A stretch of DNA of 64,000 nt from Pseudobutyrivibrio ruminis CF1b (GCF_000424005.1 NZ_AUJB01000009.1:248001-312000); one strand, 5' to 3'; shown: positions 51,100 through 60,301, numbered from the stretch's first letter. A program made the numbers and translations. Notes: a model not told the origin generated them from the letters alone.

Positions 51100-52596
51100 A
51101 TGGTAGTACAACATAACATGCAGGCAGCTAATGCTTCAAGAACATTGAACATTACAACAGACTCTCAGTCAAAGAGTACTGAAAAGCTTTCAAGTGGTTA
51201 TAAGATTAACCGAGCAGCAGATGATGCAGCTGGTCTTTCAATTTCTGAGAAGATGAGAAAACAGATTCGTGGTTTGACCCAGGCATCTACAAATGCTTCA
51301 GACGGTGTTTCTTCAGTACAGACAGCTGAAGGTGCCCTCACAGAAGTTCATGACATGCTTCAGAGAATGAATGAGTTGGCAGTTCAGGCAGCTAATGGTA
51401 CAAACTCAGAATCAGATCGTGATGATATCCAGAACGAAATTGATCAGCTTACACAGGAAATCGATCGAATCGCTTCTACAACAAAGTTTAACGAGACATT
51501 CCTTCTTAAGGGCGATATCGGATTAAAGAGAATGTATATCAACGCTCACGATGCAGGTCTTGATGGAACTCTCATTCAGAATACAACAAAGGCTACATTC
51601 ACAATGGAGTCCCTCGAAGCAGGTGAGAAATATAGAATCGGTGGTATCCAGTACACAATCGGTGCTACAACAAATGAAGAAGCAGCTAAGGCTCTTCACC
51701 TTGAAAGTGCATACGATAAAAAAACAGGTGCATGGTCAATTGATGCAGGTGATACCATTTCAATCGATGGCAAGACATACACAATCAATCCTGATACAGT
51801 AGGAACAGATGTAGCTAACGCAAAGGTTACAAACGGATACCTCAACAAGCTTATTACTGAAGGTTCAGTTATTAAGTACAACGGTAACGAAGTACAGAGA
51901 TTCTCAACATCATACAACGCAAAGACAGGTATTGATGATGCTAACGTAACACTTATCAAGGCTACTGCAGCATACAACATGGTTGCAACAGAGCTTAAAG
52001 CAGCATCTTCTGTAGGCGCAACAGACGGCGCAGCAGCAGTTGTAGATATGGATAAAGATAATAAGAATGGTGTTGGATCTGTTTGGGAACAGGCAGTCAT
52101 CTCTAAGACAATCGGTGGTGATAAGGAGCCAACAAAGGTTACATCAATCAGCTTCACACTTACAAAGGGCTACGTAAATATCCAGAACGCACTTACACTT
52201 AACCTTCACGTTGGTGCAGACGCAGCCATGACAAACAAGATCAACGTTACTCTTGAAGCTATGAACGCAAAGTCAATCGGTATCAACGGACTTAACGTAT
52301 CAGATGCAACAGGTAAGGCAGCAACATACGCAATCGACGCTATCGCCGATGCAATCCAGAGAGTATCAGCTCAGAGAGCAGAACTTGGTGCTATCCAGAA
52401 CAGATTAGAGCACTCAATTAGAAACCTCGACAACGTAGTTGAGAACACAGAAGCTGCAGAGTCTCGTATCCGTGATACAGACATGGCTGATACAATGGTT
52501 GAGTACAGCAAGAACAACATTTTACAGCAGGCAGGACAGTCAATGCTGGCTCAGGCTAATCAGGCAACACAGGGTGTTATGAATCTCCTACAGTAA
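51100..52596 (+). CDS. fliC: Flagellin
   Basis: 498 residues. The N-terminal D0/D1 region (VVQHNMQAANASRTLNIT, KLSSGYKINRAADDAAGLSISEKMRKQIRGL) and the C-terminal (RIRDTDMADTMVEYSKNNILQQAGQSMLAQANQ) are canonical. The exposed middle (about residues 150-400) is variable and Thr/Ala-rich, a likely glycosylation target given the nearby glycosyltransferases. Translation is probably controlled by CsrA through the leader hairpin. Confidence 0.97.
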   Translation: MVVQHNMQAANASRTLNITTDSQSKSTEKLSSGYKINRAADDAAGLSISEKMRKQIRGLTQASTNASDGVSSVQTAEGALTEVHDMLQRMNELAVQAANGTNSESDRDDIQNEIDQLTQEIDRIASTTKFNETFLLKGDIGLKRMYINAHDAGLDGTLIQNTTKATFTMESLEAGEKYRIGGIQYTIGATTNEEAAKALHLESAYDKKTGAWSIDAGDTISIDGKTYTINPDTVGTDVANAKVTNGYLNKLITEGSVIKYNGNEVQRFSTSYNAKTGIDDANVTLIKATAAYNMVATELKAASSVGATDGAAAVVDMDKDNKNGVGSVWEQAVISKTIGGDKEPTKVTSISFTLTKGYVNIQNALTLNLHVGADAAMTNKINVTLEAMNAKSIGINGLNVSDATGKAATYAIDAIADAIQRVSAQRAELGAIQNRLEHSIRNLDNVVENTEAAESRIRDTDMADTMVEYSKNNILQQAGQSMLAQANQATQGVMNLLQ

Positions 52597-52624
52597 CACC
52601 TGTTGATAAATACCATAATCTCAC

Positions 52625-52647
52625 TCCCCACCTCACCGAGGTGGGGA
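52625..52647 (+). other. Strong hairpin after flagellin without a U-run
   Basis: TCCCCACCTC (52625-52634), ACC loop, GAGGTGGGGA (52638-52647). An A-rich tail follows rather than Ts, so it may protect the 3' end of the flagellin mRNA or mark processing. A second small stem with a UUCG tetraloop, TCCAC-TTCG-GTGGA (52683-52696), lies just before the next gene. Confidence 0.7.
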
Positions 52648-52723
52648 AATTACTAAGAAGGACTAATAACTAAGAAAACAATTCCACTTCGGTGGATTCA
52701 TAGATAGAAAAGAGGTAAGGCTT

Positions 52724-53221
52724 ATGGCATATTTTACAAGAAACAAGATGTTAACAATGGTTTTGGAGCTTTACACAGCGAACACAAGATTCGCACAGGG
52801 CGGTACAGGGGATGATGCAGAAGATCTTAAAGTCCTCATCGCTTGCCAGCAGAAAGCCTTAGTACTTGGTGAGTACTTAGAATCGATGGGCATGGATTAC
52901 TCGGACATCGTAGAAAAATTTGAAAACTACTGCAACATGGTTTACGATATAAGTGAAAACCTTAGTGATACAGTTTTAGTAATGGACAGAAAAGCTAGAA
53001 TCGATCACAAGATTTGCGACATCATTAGCGAGATAGAAAACAGAATAGTAGAAATTAGAAGTATTGATATTTACGACTTTAGAGGATTGGTAGATGCTCC
53101 CGGAGAGAAACGCATCGTTAGCAACGAAATCAATCGATTGATTGATTCCTGCTTAAGCAGTGCAGGACCACTTGAAGAAGGAGAGGAAATGTACAGACCA
53201 CTAGTAATCGGAACATACTAA
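52724..53221 (+). CDS. Hypothetical flagellar-region protein
   Basis: 165 residues, function unknown. Helical throughout, e.g. KVLIACQQKALVLGEYLESMGMDY and KICDIISEIENRIVEIRSIDIYDFRGL, with no signal peptide or membrane helix. It lies directly downstream of flagellin and shares its transcript if the flagellin hairpin does not terminate. Size and fold type would suit a small export chaperone or regulator, but no motif supports this. Start ATG follows AGAGGTAAGG. Confidence 0.65.
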   Translation: MAYFTRNKMLTMVLELYTANTRFAQGGTGDDAEDLKVLIACQQKALVLGEYLESMGMDYSDIVEKFENYCNMVYDISENLSDTVLVMDRKARIDHKICDIISEIENRIVEIRSIDIYDFRGLVDAPGEKRIVSNEINRLIDSCLSSAGPLEEGEEMYRPLVIGTY

Positions 53222-53233
53222 TAATAAAAAAGT

Positions 53234-53260
53234 AAGGCTCGTCACATGACGAGCCTTTTG
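53234..53260 (+). terminator. Terminator after the hypothetical gene
   Basis: AAGGCTCGTCA (53234-53244), CA, TGACGAGCCTT (53247-53257), Ts. Confidence 0.85.
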
Positions 53261-53282
53261 GTGATTATGGGGCGGGGAAAAA

Positions 53283-55148
53283 ATGAATAATAAACCAAAG
53301 ACTAAGCTTCTTACAATTTCACTTTTATGTTGTGGCAGACCTGATACAACAGAGCGCTGCCTTAAATCTTTGATGCCTATTCGCGAGGCAATTGATTCGG
53401 AAATTCAGGTTATCGACACTGGATGCAGCAAGGAGACTCGCAAGATTATCGAGAAATATGCAGATGAAGTTTTCGAGTTTACCTGGGTTAAAGATTTTGC
53501 AGCAGCCAGAAATTTCCAGCTGGATCAGGCTAACGGCAAGATGTTTTTGTATATAGACGATGATGAGTGGTTCCTTGATACCACATATATCATCGAGTTT
53601 TTCAAGGACCCTAGATGTACTGAGTACAACGTGGGTGGTTATTTCCAGAGAAATTATCTGGACTTTGAAGGCAAGGAGTACGAGGACACAGAGGTAATGA
53701 GAATGTGCCGCGTGGATCCTGATGTGTGCTTCAAGGGAAAAATCCATGAGTACATTTATCCGGGCTGCGGCAACACCATGTTTATGGATGCCAGAGCCGG
53801 TCACTTCGGATACGTATACGAGTCTGAAGAGGAAAATGTAAAGCATTCCCTCAGAAATATTCCACTCCTCATCGAGATGATGGAAGAGGAGCCTGACGAG
53901 CTGCGCTGGCCATATCAGCTGGCTCAGGAGTACAAGGCTATCAAATATAATAAAGAGCTTTTGGACCTTTGCACTGCTACTTATAACAAGATAGCCGACA
54001 GCAAGGAAGAAGTTGATAAGAAATATCGCGGCAGCTTTGCCTGTGGTATTGTCATTGCCATGGCAAGGCTTGAGATGCTGGATGAGCTGATGGCATTCTA
54101 CGAGGAATTGAAGAAAAAGAAGAATCTGTTCCCGCTTCCTATGGCAAAGATTGCCTTCTATGCAGCCAAGGTCCACTTCATCAACGATGAGAATGATAAG
54201 TGTAAGGCGGAGATAGATTACTACTTTGACGTGTATGAGAAGGTAGGAAAAGATATAGGTCTCATGTTTATTCAGGGCGGTATTTTCTCAAACGATACCT
54301 TCAATGAGACGAACATGAATCTGATGTACTGCTACGCTATGACCTGCGGTTTGCGCCAGGGAGATTATGGCCCACTGGTACATTACTACAGAAGAATCAC
54401 CTGGAATTCGAAAGTTGTGAGACTGAACCGAGGCTTTGTTATGACTCTTGTGGCAGAGGCGGCCAAGGTAGGATACAAAAAAGAAATCAGGGATGTTTTG
54501 AACAAGTTCTTCACCAGCGAAGGCTTTAGAAATCTTCTTGAGAAAATCATAGATGAAGCAGTGATTGATTTTGATGAGGAAGGCCTGCTGAATATTAAGA
54601 ACGCCTTCAAGACTACTGAAGGTGAAAAGGAACTGAACCTTTTCATGGATGTGAGAATCCTGGAGCATCAGATATCCAGCATCGAATCCTGGGACAGCTT
54701 CAAGCAGCTTTTAGATATTTTGGAGGCTTATGCACAGCTGACTGTGAAGTGGCAGCGAGTCCATGATTCAATGTTCCCATCAGAGAATCCATCCTTCACA
54801 CTGGCTCAGGAGACAAAACTGGGATGTGATATCAATGACTTCATAGAGTGTGAAAGCAAGGATGTGCCAAAGGCGCTGTCTTACATAAAAGATATGATTG
54901 GAAGACGACCTGTTATGAACCCAGCAATTGGAGAGCTGGCTGATATGTACGGCAGGAAGCAGCAGCTGGATGCCCTCAGGGCAAAAAATCCAGTCAAATT
55001 TCAGGAGATGTACAACCTGGAGGAGCAGATACTTTTGCAGATAGCGGAGCTGGATGCTGCGGGGCAGGTGGATGAAGCAGTAGCGACTTATCAGGAGTTG
55101 ATAATGGCGATTAAGTCCACATATGGTGTGGAAACTTTACATGTATGA
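53283..55148 (+). CDS. GT2 glycosyltransferase with helical C-terminal domain, probable flagellin glycosylation
   Basis: 621 residues. The N-terminal GT2 domain (residues 5-230) has TISLLCCGRPDTTERCLKSL, the nucleotide-sugar site FLYIDDDEWF (DxD) and a later FKGKIHEYIYPG. The C-terminal 380 residues are helical and TPR-like. Such proteins in flagellar clusters usually modify flagellin, with the helical part perhaps holding the acceptor. It overlaps the next glycosyltransferase by four bases (ATGA), so the two act together. Start follows a G-rich GGGGCGGGG stretch. Confidence 0.78.
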   Translation: MNNKPKTKLLTISLLCCGRPDTTERCLKSLMPIREAIDSEIQVIDTGCSKETRKIIEKYADEVFEFTWVKDFAAARNFQLDQANGKMFLYIDDDEWFLDTTYIIEFFKDPRCTEYNVGGYFQRNYLDFEGKEYEDTEVMRMCRVDPDVCFKGKIHEYIYPGCGNTMFMDARAGHFGYVYESEEENVKHSLRNIPLLIEMMEEEPDELRWPYQLAQEYKAIKYNKELLDLCTATYNKIADSKEEVDKKYRGSFACGIVIAMARLEMLDELMAFYEELKKKKNLFPLPMAKIAFYAAKVHFINDENDKCKAEIDYYFDVYEKVGKDIGLMFIQGGIFSNDTFNETNMNLMYCYAMTCGLRQGDYGPLVHYYRRITWNSKVVRLNRGFVMTLVAEAAKVGYKKEIRDVLNKFFTSEGFRNLLEKIIDEAVIDFDEEGLLNIKNAFKTTEGEKELNLFMDVRILEHQISSIESWDSFKQLLDILEAYAQLTVKWQRVHDSMFPSENPSFTLAQETKLGCDINDFIECESKDVPKALSYIKDMIGRRPVMNPAIGELADMYGRKQQLDALRAKNPVKFQEMYNLEEQILLQIAELDAAGQVDEAVATYQELIMAIKSTYGVETLHV

Positions 55149-56299
55149 AAATCTTAATGTATCGCTGGAAAGCGTATAACTACAAAGATATAAAGTATAC
55201 CTTCATAAAATTGGGGTACGAAGTGGAGGAGGTCTACCAGGACCTCCTCAATTATGATGTGGATGAAGAGTTCGCCGAAAAGCTAAAGGGCATAATTCGT
55301 AAAGACGTATATGAATTCTTCTTCACCGTAAATTATTTTCCTCTCATATCCAATGTGTGCCAGGAGTGCGGGCTCCTTTATGTGTGCTGGAGCTGCGACA
55401 ATCCGCTGATTTCCATGTACCACAAATCGGTGTTCAACGATGTGAACCGTATTTTTCTATTTGACCTGACAAATGTGGAAGAGTTTTCGGGAATGGGTGC
55501 AGACCATATCTATCACCTTCCGCTGGCGGTGGACACAGAGAGACTGGATTATCTTTTTGCAAATTCCACAGACCTTGATTTATATGAAAATGAGATAAGC
55601 TTTGTGGGCTCCCTCTATGAGAAAAATTCCTACGACAAGATGGAGTTTACATTACCTGATTATTTGAGAGGATACTTTGAAGCTACCATGGAAGCACAGA
55701 AGGATTTGCATGGAATCAACATTATTGATAGGATGCTGACACCAGAAATTCTTATGGAGTTGCAGCAGTATTTTGAGCTGGAAAAATCAGAGGATTCCCT
55801 GTCTGATTTGAATCTGATTTTCTCGGTGACAACTTTGGGATTTAAGATAGCAGAAAAGCAGCGCAGAAGCATTCTCATAGAGCTTTCAAAGCATCACGAT
55901 GTGAGCATTTACACCAACTCGAATGTGCATGATTTGATTAGGGTAAATTACAGGGGTAGTGTAGATTACTGGGAGGAGATGCCAAAGGTATTCCGTGGCT
56001 CGAAAATCAATCTGAACATGACTATCCCAAATATCAAGAGCGGAGTGCCACTTCGTGTTTACGATATTTTAGGGGCAGGGGGATTTTGCATTACAAACTT
56101 CCAGGCGGAGCTACCAATGTTTTTCGAGAATGAAAAACACATGGTATGGTATTACAACCAGAGGGATTTATACGAGAAGGTAGATTATTATCTGCGCCAC
56201 GATACTGAGCGCCAGCGAATTGCCCGAGAAGGATATGAGTACATAAAAATGCACTGCTCATATGAGCAGCGCATTAAAGAAATCTTAGAAACTATATAA
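55145..56299 (+). CDS. CgeB-like glycosyltransferase (DUF3880 plus Glyco_trans_1_2)
   Basis: 384 residues. The N-terminal DUF3880-like half (ILMYRWKAYNYKDIKYTFIKLGYEVEEV) is followed by a GT-B C-terminal domain with SGVPLRVYDILGAGGFCITNFQAELPMFFENEKHMVWYYNQRDL. Proteins of this type are found in spore coat (CgeB) and flagellar clusters. The four-base overlap with the GT2 gene indicates joint sugar addition, most likely on flagellin. It is convergent with the short FliD-like gene, only two bases apart. Confidence 0.8.
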   Translation: MKILMYRWKAYNYKDIKYTFIKLGYEVEEVYQDLLNYDVDEEFAEKLKGIIRKDVYEFFFTVNYFPLISNVCQECGLLYVCWSCDNPLISMYHKSVFNDVNRIFLFDLTNVEEFSGMGADHIYHLPLAVDTERLDYLFANSTDLDLYENEISFVGSLYEKNSYDKMEFTLPDYLRGYFEATMEAQKDLHGINIIDRMLTPEILMELQQYFELEKSEDSLSDLNLIFSVTTLGFKIAEKQRRSILIELSKHHDVSIYTNSNVHDLIRVNYRGSVDYWEEMPKVFRGSKINLNMTIPNIKSGVPLRVYDILGAGGFCITNFQAELPMFFENEKHMVWYYNQRDLYEKVDYYLRHDTERQRIAREGYEYIKMHCSYEQRIKEILETI

Positions 56300-56301
56300 T
56301 C

Positions 56302-57576
56302 TTAGAGACCGTAGTTCATGAGCATTCCGGAATAAGCGCTGGTAGCGTACGGTGCTGACAGGCTCTTTCCTGGATTCTTATATTCAACTACAGCTTTATC
56401 AACGTAAGCCATCGGATTAATGGAAGCCTTTGAGGCCGCCCTGCTGATGGCTGCTTTTAATTCATTGAGAACTGTGAAAGCCTCGGCTCTGTCGTCGCTG
56501 TTAATCACCTGTGAAAGCTGGGCTTCATTTAAAATCAAATGGCCAACTTCGTCGATGTGGATGCCGGCATATTCAAGGCTGCTCTGCATACCCTTTGCGA
56601 TAGAAGAAATCTCATTTAAAAGGGTGCGGTTCTGGTGAGCACGATTGTATTTCAGGCCTATGTTAATCATGCCGTTGTAGCTGGTGAGCAGCTGGTTAAC
56701 TCCATCGGTGAGGGCTTCTGTGTCGTTCATAAGACCAACTGTAACCTCGCCATTTGAAGGAGCTCGCAGGCTAATCTCGTAAGCTTTGTTAACTGTGAAG
56801 GTGTTGGACATAGATGTGTGATCAACGCCATTAAGTGAGAAGTCGGAATTGACTGGCTCCTGAACGGTCCTGTCTATGCCAAGCATATTCAGCTCTCTGT
56901 ATGAAATATTAGAAGAAATATTAAACAGAGATGTGTCACCTTCTGGAAGGCCTGTGGCCTTGGAAGTAATCTGTATAGCGTTGTCCCCATTGCTGCTGGT
57001 CATCAGCGATGCACTTAGGCCAACATCAGAGCTGTTAATCAGACGGATAATCTTTTGCTGAACTGTCTGATTAGACTCGCCTGCGTTAACATTGAATTGG
57101 AACTCATAAGAGTGATTCTTAATATCCAAATCAAATGAGTACTGGCCTTCCTCGAAGTTGTGTCCATCTGCTGGAAGGAAATTGCCCATGTTAACCTGTG
57201 GAGTAGCAAGTGAACGAACATCTATCGTAAAATCATCTGCTGGTGTAGATTCGTCGCCGACAAATACTGCCTCGACTGAATCTGGATTAGAAGATGAAGC
57301 AATACGCTTATTCAAAATATCCTCAATGCTGTCTCCCGCAGAAGAAAGATTAGAAACAGAAAGAGACATAGAGTTGGCGTGCTCTTTGATATCAATGGCA
57401 AACTGACCCATGTCCTCTGTGTCTTTTATCTTGTACAGAGGAGCGTCCTTGTTGGCCTTCACTATTTTATTGTATGTGTCGCGTAACTCACTTTTCTTAT
57501 GGGATTCATAACGAGAGCCTATGTTACTGCCATAGGTGGTCATGAAATAGTTGTACGCTGCATCAATGCGTGCCAT
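56302..57576 (-). CDS. Short FliD-like flagellar protein on the opposite strand
   Basis: 424 residues. The central section has the FliD-like layout: VEAVFVGDESTPADDFTIDVRSLATPQ (a FliD_N-like strand set) and later LTDGVNQLLTSYNGMINIGLKY, resembling the C-terminal FliD helix. The usual N-terminal GLDT start and C-terminal coiled-coil end are missing; instead it opens MARIDAAYNYFMTTYGSNIG and ends SAYSGMLMNYGL. It may be an alternative cap or a filament-associated protein. It has its own sigma-A type promoter on the minus strand rather than a sigma-28 site. Confidence 0.65.
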   Translation of the reverse strand: MARIDAAYNYFMTTYGSNIGSRYESHKKSELRDTYNKIVKANKDAPLYKIKDTEDMGQFAIDIKEHANSMSLSVSNLSSAGDSIEDILNKRIASSSNPDSVEAVFVGDESTPADDFTIDVRSLATPQVNMGNFLPADGHNFEEGQYSFDLDIKNHSYEFQFNVNAGESNQTVQQKIIRLINSSDVGLSASLMTSSNGDNAIQITSKATGLPEGDTSLFNISSNISYRELNMLGIDRTVQEPVNSDFSLNGVDHTSMSNTFTVNKAYEISLRAPSNGEVTVGLMNDTEALTDGVNQLLTSYNGMINIGLKYNRAHQNRTLLNEISSIAKGMQSSLEYAGIHIDEVGHLILNEAQLSQVINSDDRAEAFTVLNELKAAISRAASKASINPMAYVDKAVVEYKNPGKSLSAPYATSAYSGMLMNYGL

Positions 57577-57667
57577 GAGACGTCCCTCCTTTCTTCCTTG
57601 ATAAAATAACCTGCGACAATCCTTTGCCTAAGCCGGGACACAGATATCGATACTTATAGTTACTATC

Positions 57668-57696
57668 ATAATACCATACAAAATAAAATCTGTAAA
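57668..57696 (-). promoter_or_regulatory. Promoter of the FliD-like minus-strand gene
   Basis: On the minus strand: TTTACA (57696-57691), 17 bases, TATTAT (57673-57668), about 90 bases before the start codon. Confidence 0.6.
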
Positions 57697-57744
57697 CACA
57701 CCATATTTTGTAATGTTTTCAGACAATTAACCTAGATATAGAAA

Positions 57745-57868
57745 AAGTTGGTTACGCTCTCAATCCAGGGTTGAGAAAAGGCTGGTTACGGTCTCAAGCC
57801 TGAGATAATACTCCGCTCAGCGGGAATGCTTCGCTTGAGTATCACTCAGAGCTTGATACCTACCAGCC
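57745..57868. repeat. Structured intergenic element, copy B, with a partial copy in front
   Basis: An 89-base hairpin. Helices: GGCTGGT/ACCAGCC (57780-57786/57862-57868), GGT/ACC, TCAAGC/GCTTGA (57794-57799/57851-57856), CTGAG/CTCAG (57800-57804/57845-57849), ATACTC/GAGTAT (57808-57813/57837-57842), with the apical CGCTCAGC and GCTTCGCTT also found in copy A. It begins right at the stop codon of the minus-strand GT4 gene, where it could act as a 3' structure. Just before it, GTTGGTTACGCTCTCAA (about 57747-57763) repeats the left end of the element, giving a truncated third copy. Confidence 0.75.
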
Positions 57869-58909
57869 TTATTTTAAATCTTGGTATATATCCGAAACAG
57901 TATCTAAATAACTAGATAAATTATCAAACTTTAAAGATTTGGTTTTTGCAGATGATGATTTTGAACTATATAACGAATCTGATGATAGTAAACTTGTAAT
58001 CGAATCGACGTAATCTGAAGTCTCCTTACATACGTATCCACAACTATCATCCACGATGCCTGGTAAGCCGCCGACGCCTGAGCAGACGACGGGAACGCCG
58101 AGGGTCATGGATTCCAAAGCGACGAGGCCGAAGCCTTCGTAGATGGATGGCATCAGAAGGACTTTGGTGTTCTTCATGTATTTGTATACGTTATCCTGGA
58201 AGCCTTCGAAGCTGATGGTGAGGCCGTGGCTGGCAGCGTATTCTTTACATTCGTCCAAAAGCTCGCCGTTTCCTACCATTCTAAATACAAGATTATCTCT
58301 ATTTGGAAGGGCCTCGAAAACTTTTATAGCACCAAGTGGATTCTTTGCTGGATTGAAGCGGCCCACATAAAGCAGGTCCGAAGTCAGCTCATCGCAATTA
58401 TCCCAATCAGCGGCAGCATCCAAAACAGTCTGTGCAGAGAATGGATTTCCCAGTACATTGATAGGGCACTTCAATCTGGAAGAATAGCAGTATTCCTTCT
58501 CCACAGATTCCGATACGGTGATAATCTGGTTGAACCATCTGCTGGCAAACAGATATGAAATTGTATTTGGATGTAATGGATTCTTGAGCCAGAGTGGATT
58601 GCAGTGAAGATGTGAAATCACTGGAACCTTGCCTCGTACAGCGAGCCCGCAAAGAACGCTGGCTGTGAAGTCGTGGGCGTGGAGTGCTGTAGGATGGAAC
58701 TTGTCCACAGCGGCTTTGATAGTGGCTACGTCCAGCTTGTCGATGCCGTAGTAGCAATCATAGAGACCGATAGATTTGAGCTTGTCTTCAATAGGGCCGT
58801 GAGGAGCCATGTAAATGAACTCCTCCTTGCCTGAAAGCCCTTTGATTATGTTACACACAACATTTTCCGCACCGGAATAAATGTTGGATTTGATTACGTG
58901 TAGAATCAT
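57869..58909 (-). CDS. GT4-family glycosyltransferase
   Basis: 346 residues, GT-B fold. N-terminal half MILHVIKSNIYSGAENVVCNIIKGLS and HAHDFTASVLCGLAVRG; C-terminal nucleotide-sugar site LLYVGRFNPAKNPLGAIKVFEAL and PSIYEGFGLVALESMTLGVPVVCSG, the E-x7-E signature. It transfers a sugar from a nucleotide donor to an unknown acceptor, perhaps a cell-surface glycan or flagellin. It is cotranscribed with the substrate-binding lipoprotein gene three bases upstream. Confidence 0.88.
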   Translation of the reverse strand: MILHVIKSNIYSGAENVVCNIIKGLSGKEEFIYMAPHGPIEDKLKSIGLYDCYYGIDKLDVATIKAAVDKFHPTALHAHDFTASVLCGLAVRGKVPVISHLHCNPLWLKNPLHPNTISYLFASRWFNQIITVSESVEKEYCYSSRLKCPINVLGNPFSAQTVLDAAADWDNCDELTSDLLYVGRFNPAKNPLGAIKVFEALPNRDNLVFRMVGNGELLDECKEYAASHGLTISFEGFQDNVYKYMKNTKVLLMPSIYEGFGLVALESMTLGVPVVCSGVGGLPGIVDDSCGYVCKETSDYVDSITSLLSSDSLYSSKSSSAKTKSLKFDNLSSYLDTVSDIYQDLK

Positions 58910-58912
58910 AAA

Positions 58913-60301
58913 TTATTCTTCCCCCGAAGCAGTATATCTTGTTGTAGTACTGCCATATTCATAAGTCTCAAGGAACTCGTTGATTTCCTTGAATGACTTT
59001 GGAAATTCTATTTCGAACTTCTCGGCGATTTTTCCATTGTAAAGCTTAACAGCGTCATCGCCGTCGCCTGTGCCAATTTTAATAGAAGAAATCTCATCGC
59101 CGTTGAACACCTTCACAGCCTTCTTACCAGCGGCATAGCCGAGAGTGTAAGGATCCTGGAAAAGTGTAACAAGTGAGTGCTGGCCAACCTCAGTGTCCCC
59201 AGCAACTACAGTAACACCAGCTGCTGTAGTGATGTCGCCTATGACATCCATCTCGCCAGAAAGTGAGCTGCCGTAAGGAATGTAGATAGCTGAGCACTCT
59301 GAACATACTTCAGAAATGAGCTCTTCAAGAGTAGGAGCAGCCTCTTCCTCATCAGAAGCCTTGCCTGACTTAGCATCCTTAGATGACGTCTCAGAAGCCT
59401 CAGCAGTCTCAGAAGCTTCACCATCTTCCTCAGCCTCAGTCTCTGTAGCAGGAAGAACCTTGCCGCCTTCCCAGAACTCAGAAATCAAAGCTACACGAGT
59501 AGAAGATGTAGAGTTAAGACCTGGGTCTTCGTCTGTCTCGCCCAGAGACACAACCATATTGTCCATGCCCTGCTTAGCCGAAAAAGCTACATATTTGCTG
59601 GCTGAAAGGGCAGTAGAATTCTGATCTTCAGTAACAGTAGTATCCACAGGAGATGGAATCAAATATTCCTTCCATGGGATGCCGGCCTGATTTAAATATG
59701 CTTCGAAAATCTCGTTCTGATAGATAGCATCTGTATCCTCAGCCGAGAAAAGAATACCTACAGTCTGTAAATCCTCAGTGGCCTCAATCATAAGTGAAAC
59801 CTGATCTACAATGCTAGGCTTGCTGCTGACACCAGTAACGTTTGTGCCAGTGGTCTTGTCCCATGACTTACCATTAAGGCTGGCGATTCGAAGTGTACCC
59901 TTGAAATCGATAATGCCTGTGGCAACGATAGGGATAATGTCAGTGCCTGACTTTGCAGAAAGAAGAGTGGATTTGCCGGCTGTGAAAATCATATCTGGTG
60001 ATTTTGAAATGGCGCGGGCTGCCAGCATCTCGCTGGAATTCTCTTCGCTGACTACTGCTGTGGAGATTTTGAAATGCTGCTGGCCCAAGTAATCAGTAAG
60101 GCAATCAGTGAATCCCTGAAGCAGAACCTGATTATAGGTATTGTCTTCTGACAAAAGTGCTGATATATTATAGCAATACGAATCATTTTCAGATTCATCT
60201 TTTACCTCATTAGCAGGCTGCGAGTCAGTCTTATTTCCACATGCGGTCATGGAAAATGCCATGGTTGCTATTAAAATCAAACTTAAAAATCGTTTTTTCA
60301 T
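58913..60301 (-). CDS. ABC substrate-binding lipoprotein (ABC_sub_bind/TrpX type), orphan
   Basis: 462 residues. The signal peptide KKRFLSLILIATMAFSMTACGNK ends in a lipobox cysteine. The two lobes match the PF04392-type binding proteins (DMIFTAGKSTLLSAKSG, VGILFSAEDTDAIYQNEIFEAYL, then FQDPYTLGYAAGKKAVKVFNGDE). Between them is an acidic, repetitive insert at about residues 283-325 (Glu/Ala/Ser-rich, ETAEASETSSK) not found in typical members. No permease or ATPase gene is next to it, so it may work with a transporter elsewhere or as a sensor. Confidence 0.82.
   Translation of the reverse strand: MKKRFLSLILIATMAFSMTACGNKTDSQPANEVKDESENDSYCYNISALLSEDNTYNQVLLQGFTDCLTDYLGQQHFKISTAVVSEENSSEMLAARAISKSPDMIFTAGKSTLLSAKSGTDIIPIVATGIIDFKGTLRIASLNGKSWDKTTGTNVTGVSSKPSIVDQVSLMIEATEDLQTVGILFSAEDTDAIYQNEIFEAYLNQAGIPWKEYLIPSPVDTTVTEDQNSTALSASKYVAFSAKQGMDNMVVSLGETDEDPGLNSTSSTRVALISEFWEGGKVLPATETEAEEDGEASETAEASETSSKDAKSGKASDEEEAAPTLEELISEVCSECSAIYIPYGSSLSGEMDVIGDITTAAGVTVVAGDTEVGQHSLVTLFQDPYTLGYAAGKKAVKVFNGDEISSIKIGTGDGDDAVKLYNGKIAEKFEIEFPKSFKEINEFLETYEYGSTTTRYTASGEE

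Noticed and set aside
53325-54176. 283-codon minus-strand reading frame
   Set aside because: It lies wholly inside the GT2 gene in antisense, has no ribosome site and unlikely composition; a shadow of the real gene.
57630-57660. Sigma-28 promoter for the minus-strand FliD-like gene
   Set aside because: A CGATAT is present but no TAAA lies 15 bases upstream; the TTTACA-N17-TATTAT sigma-A site nearby fits better.
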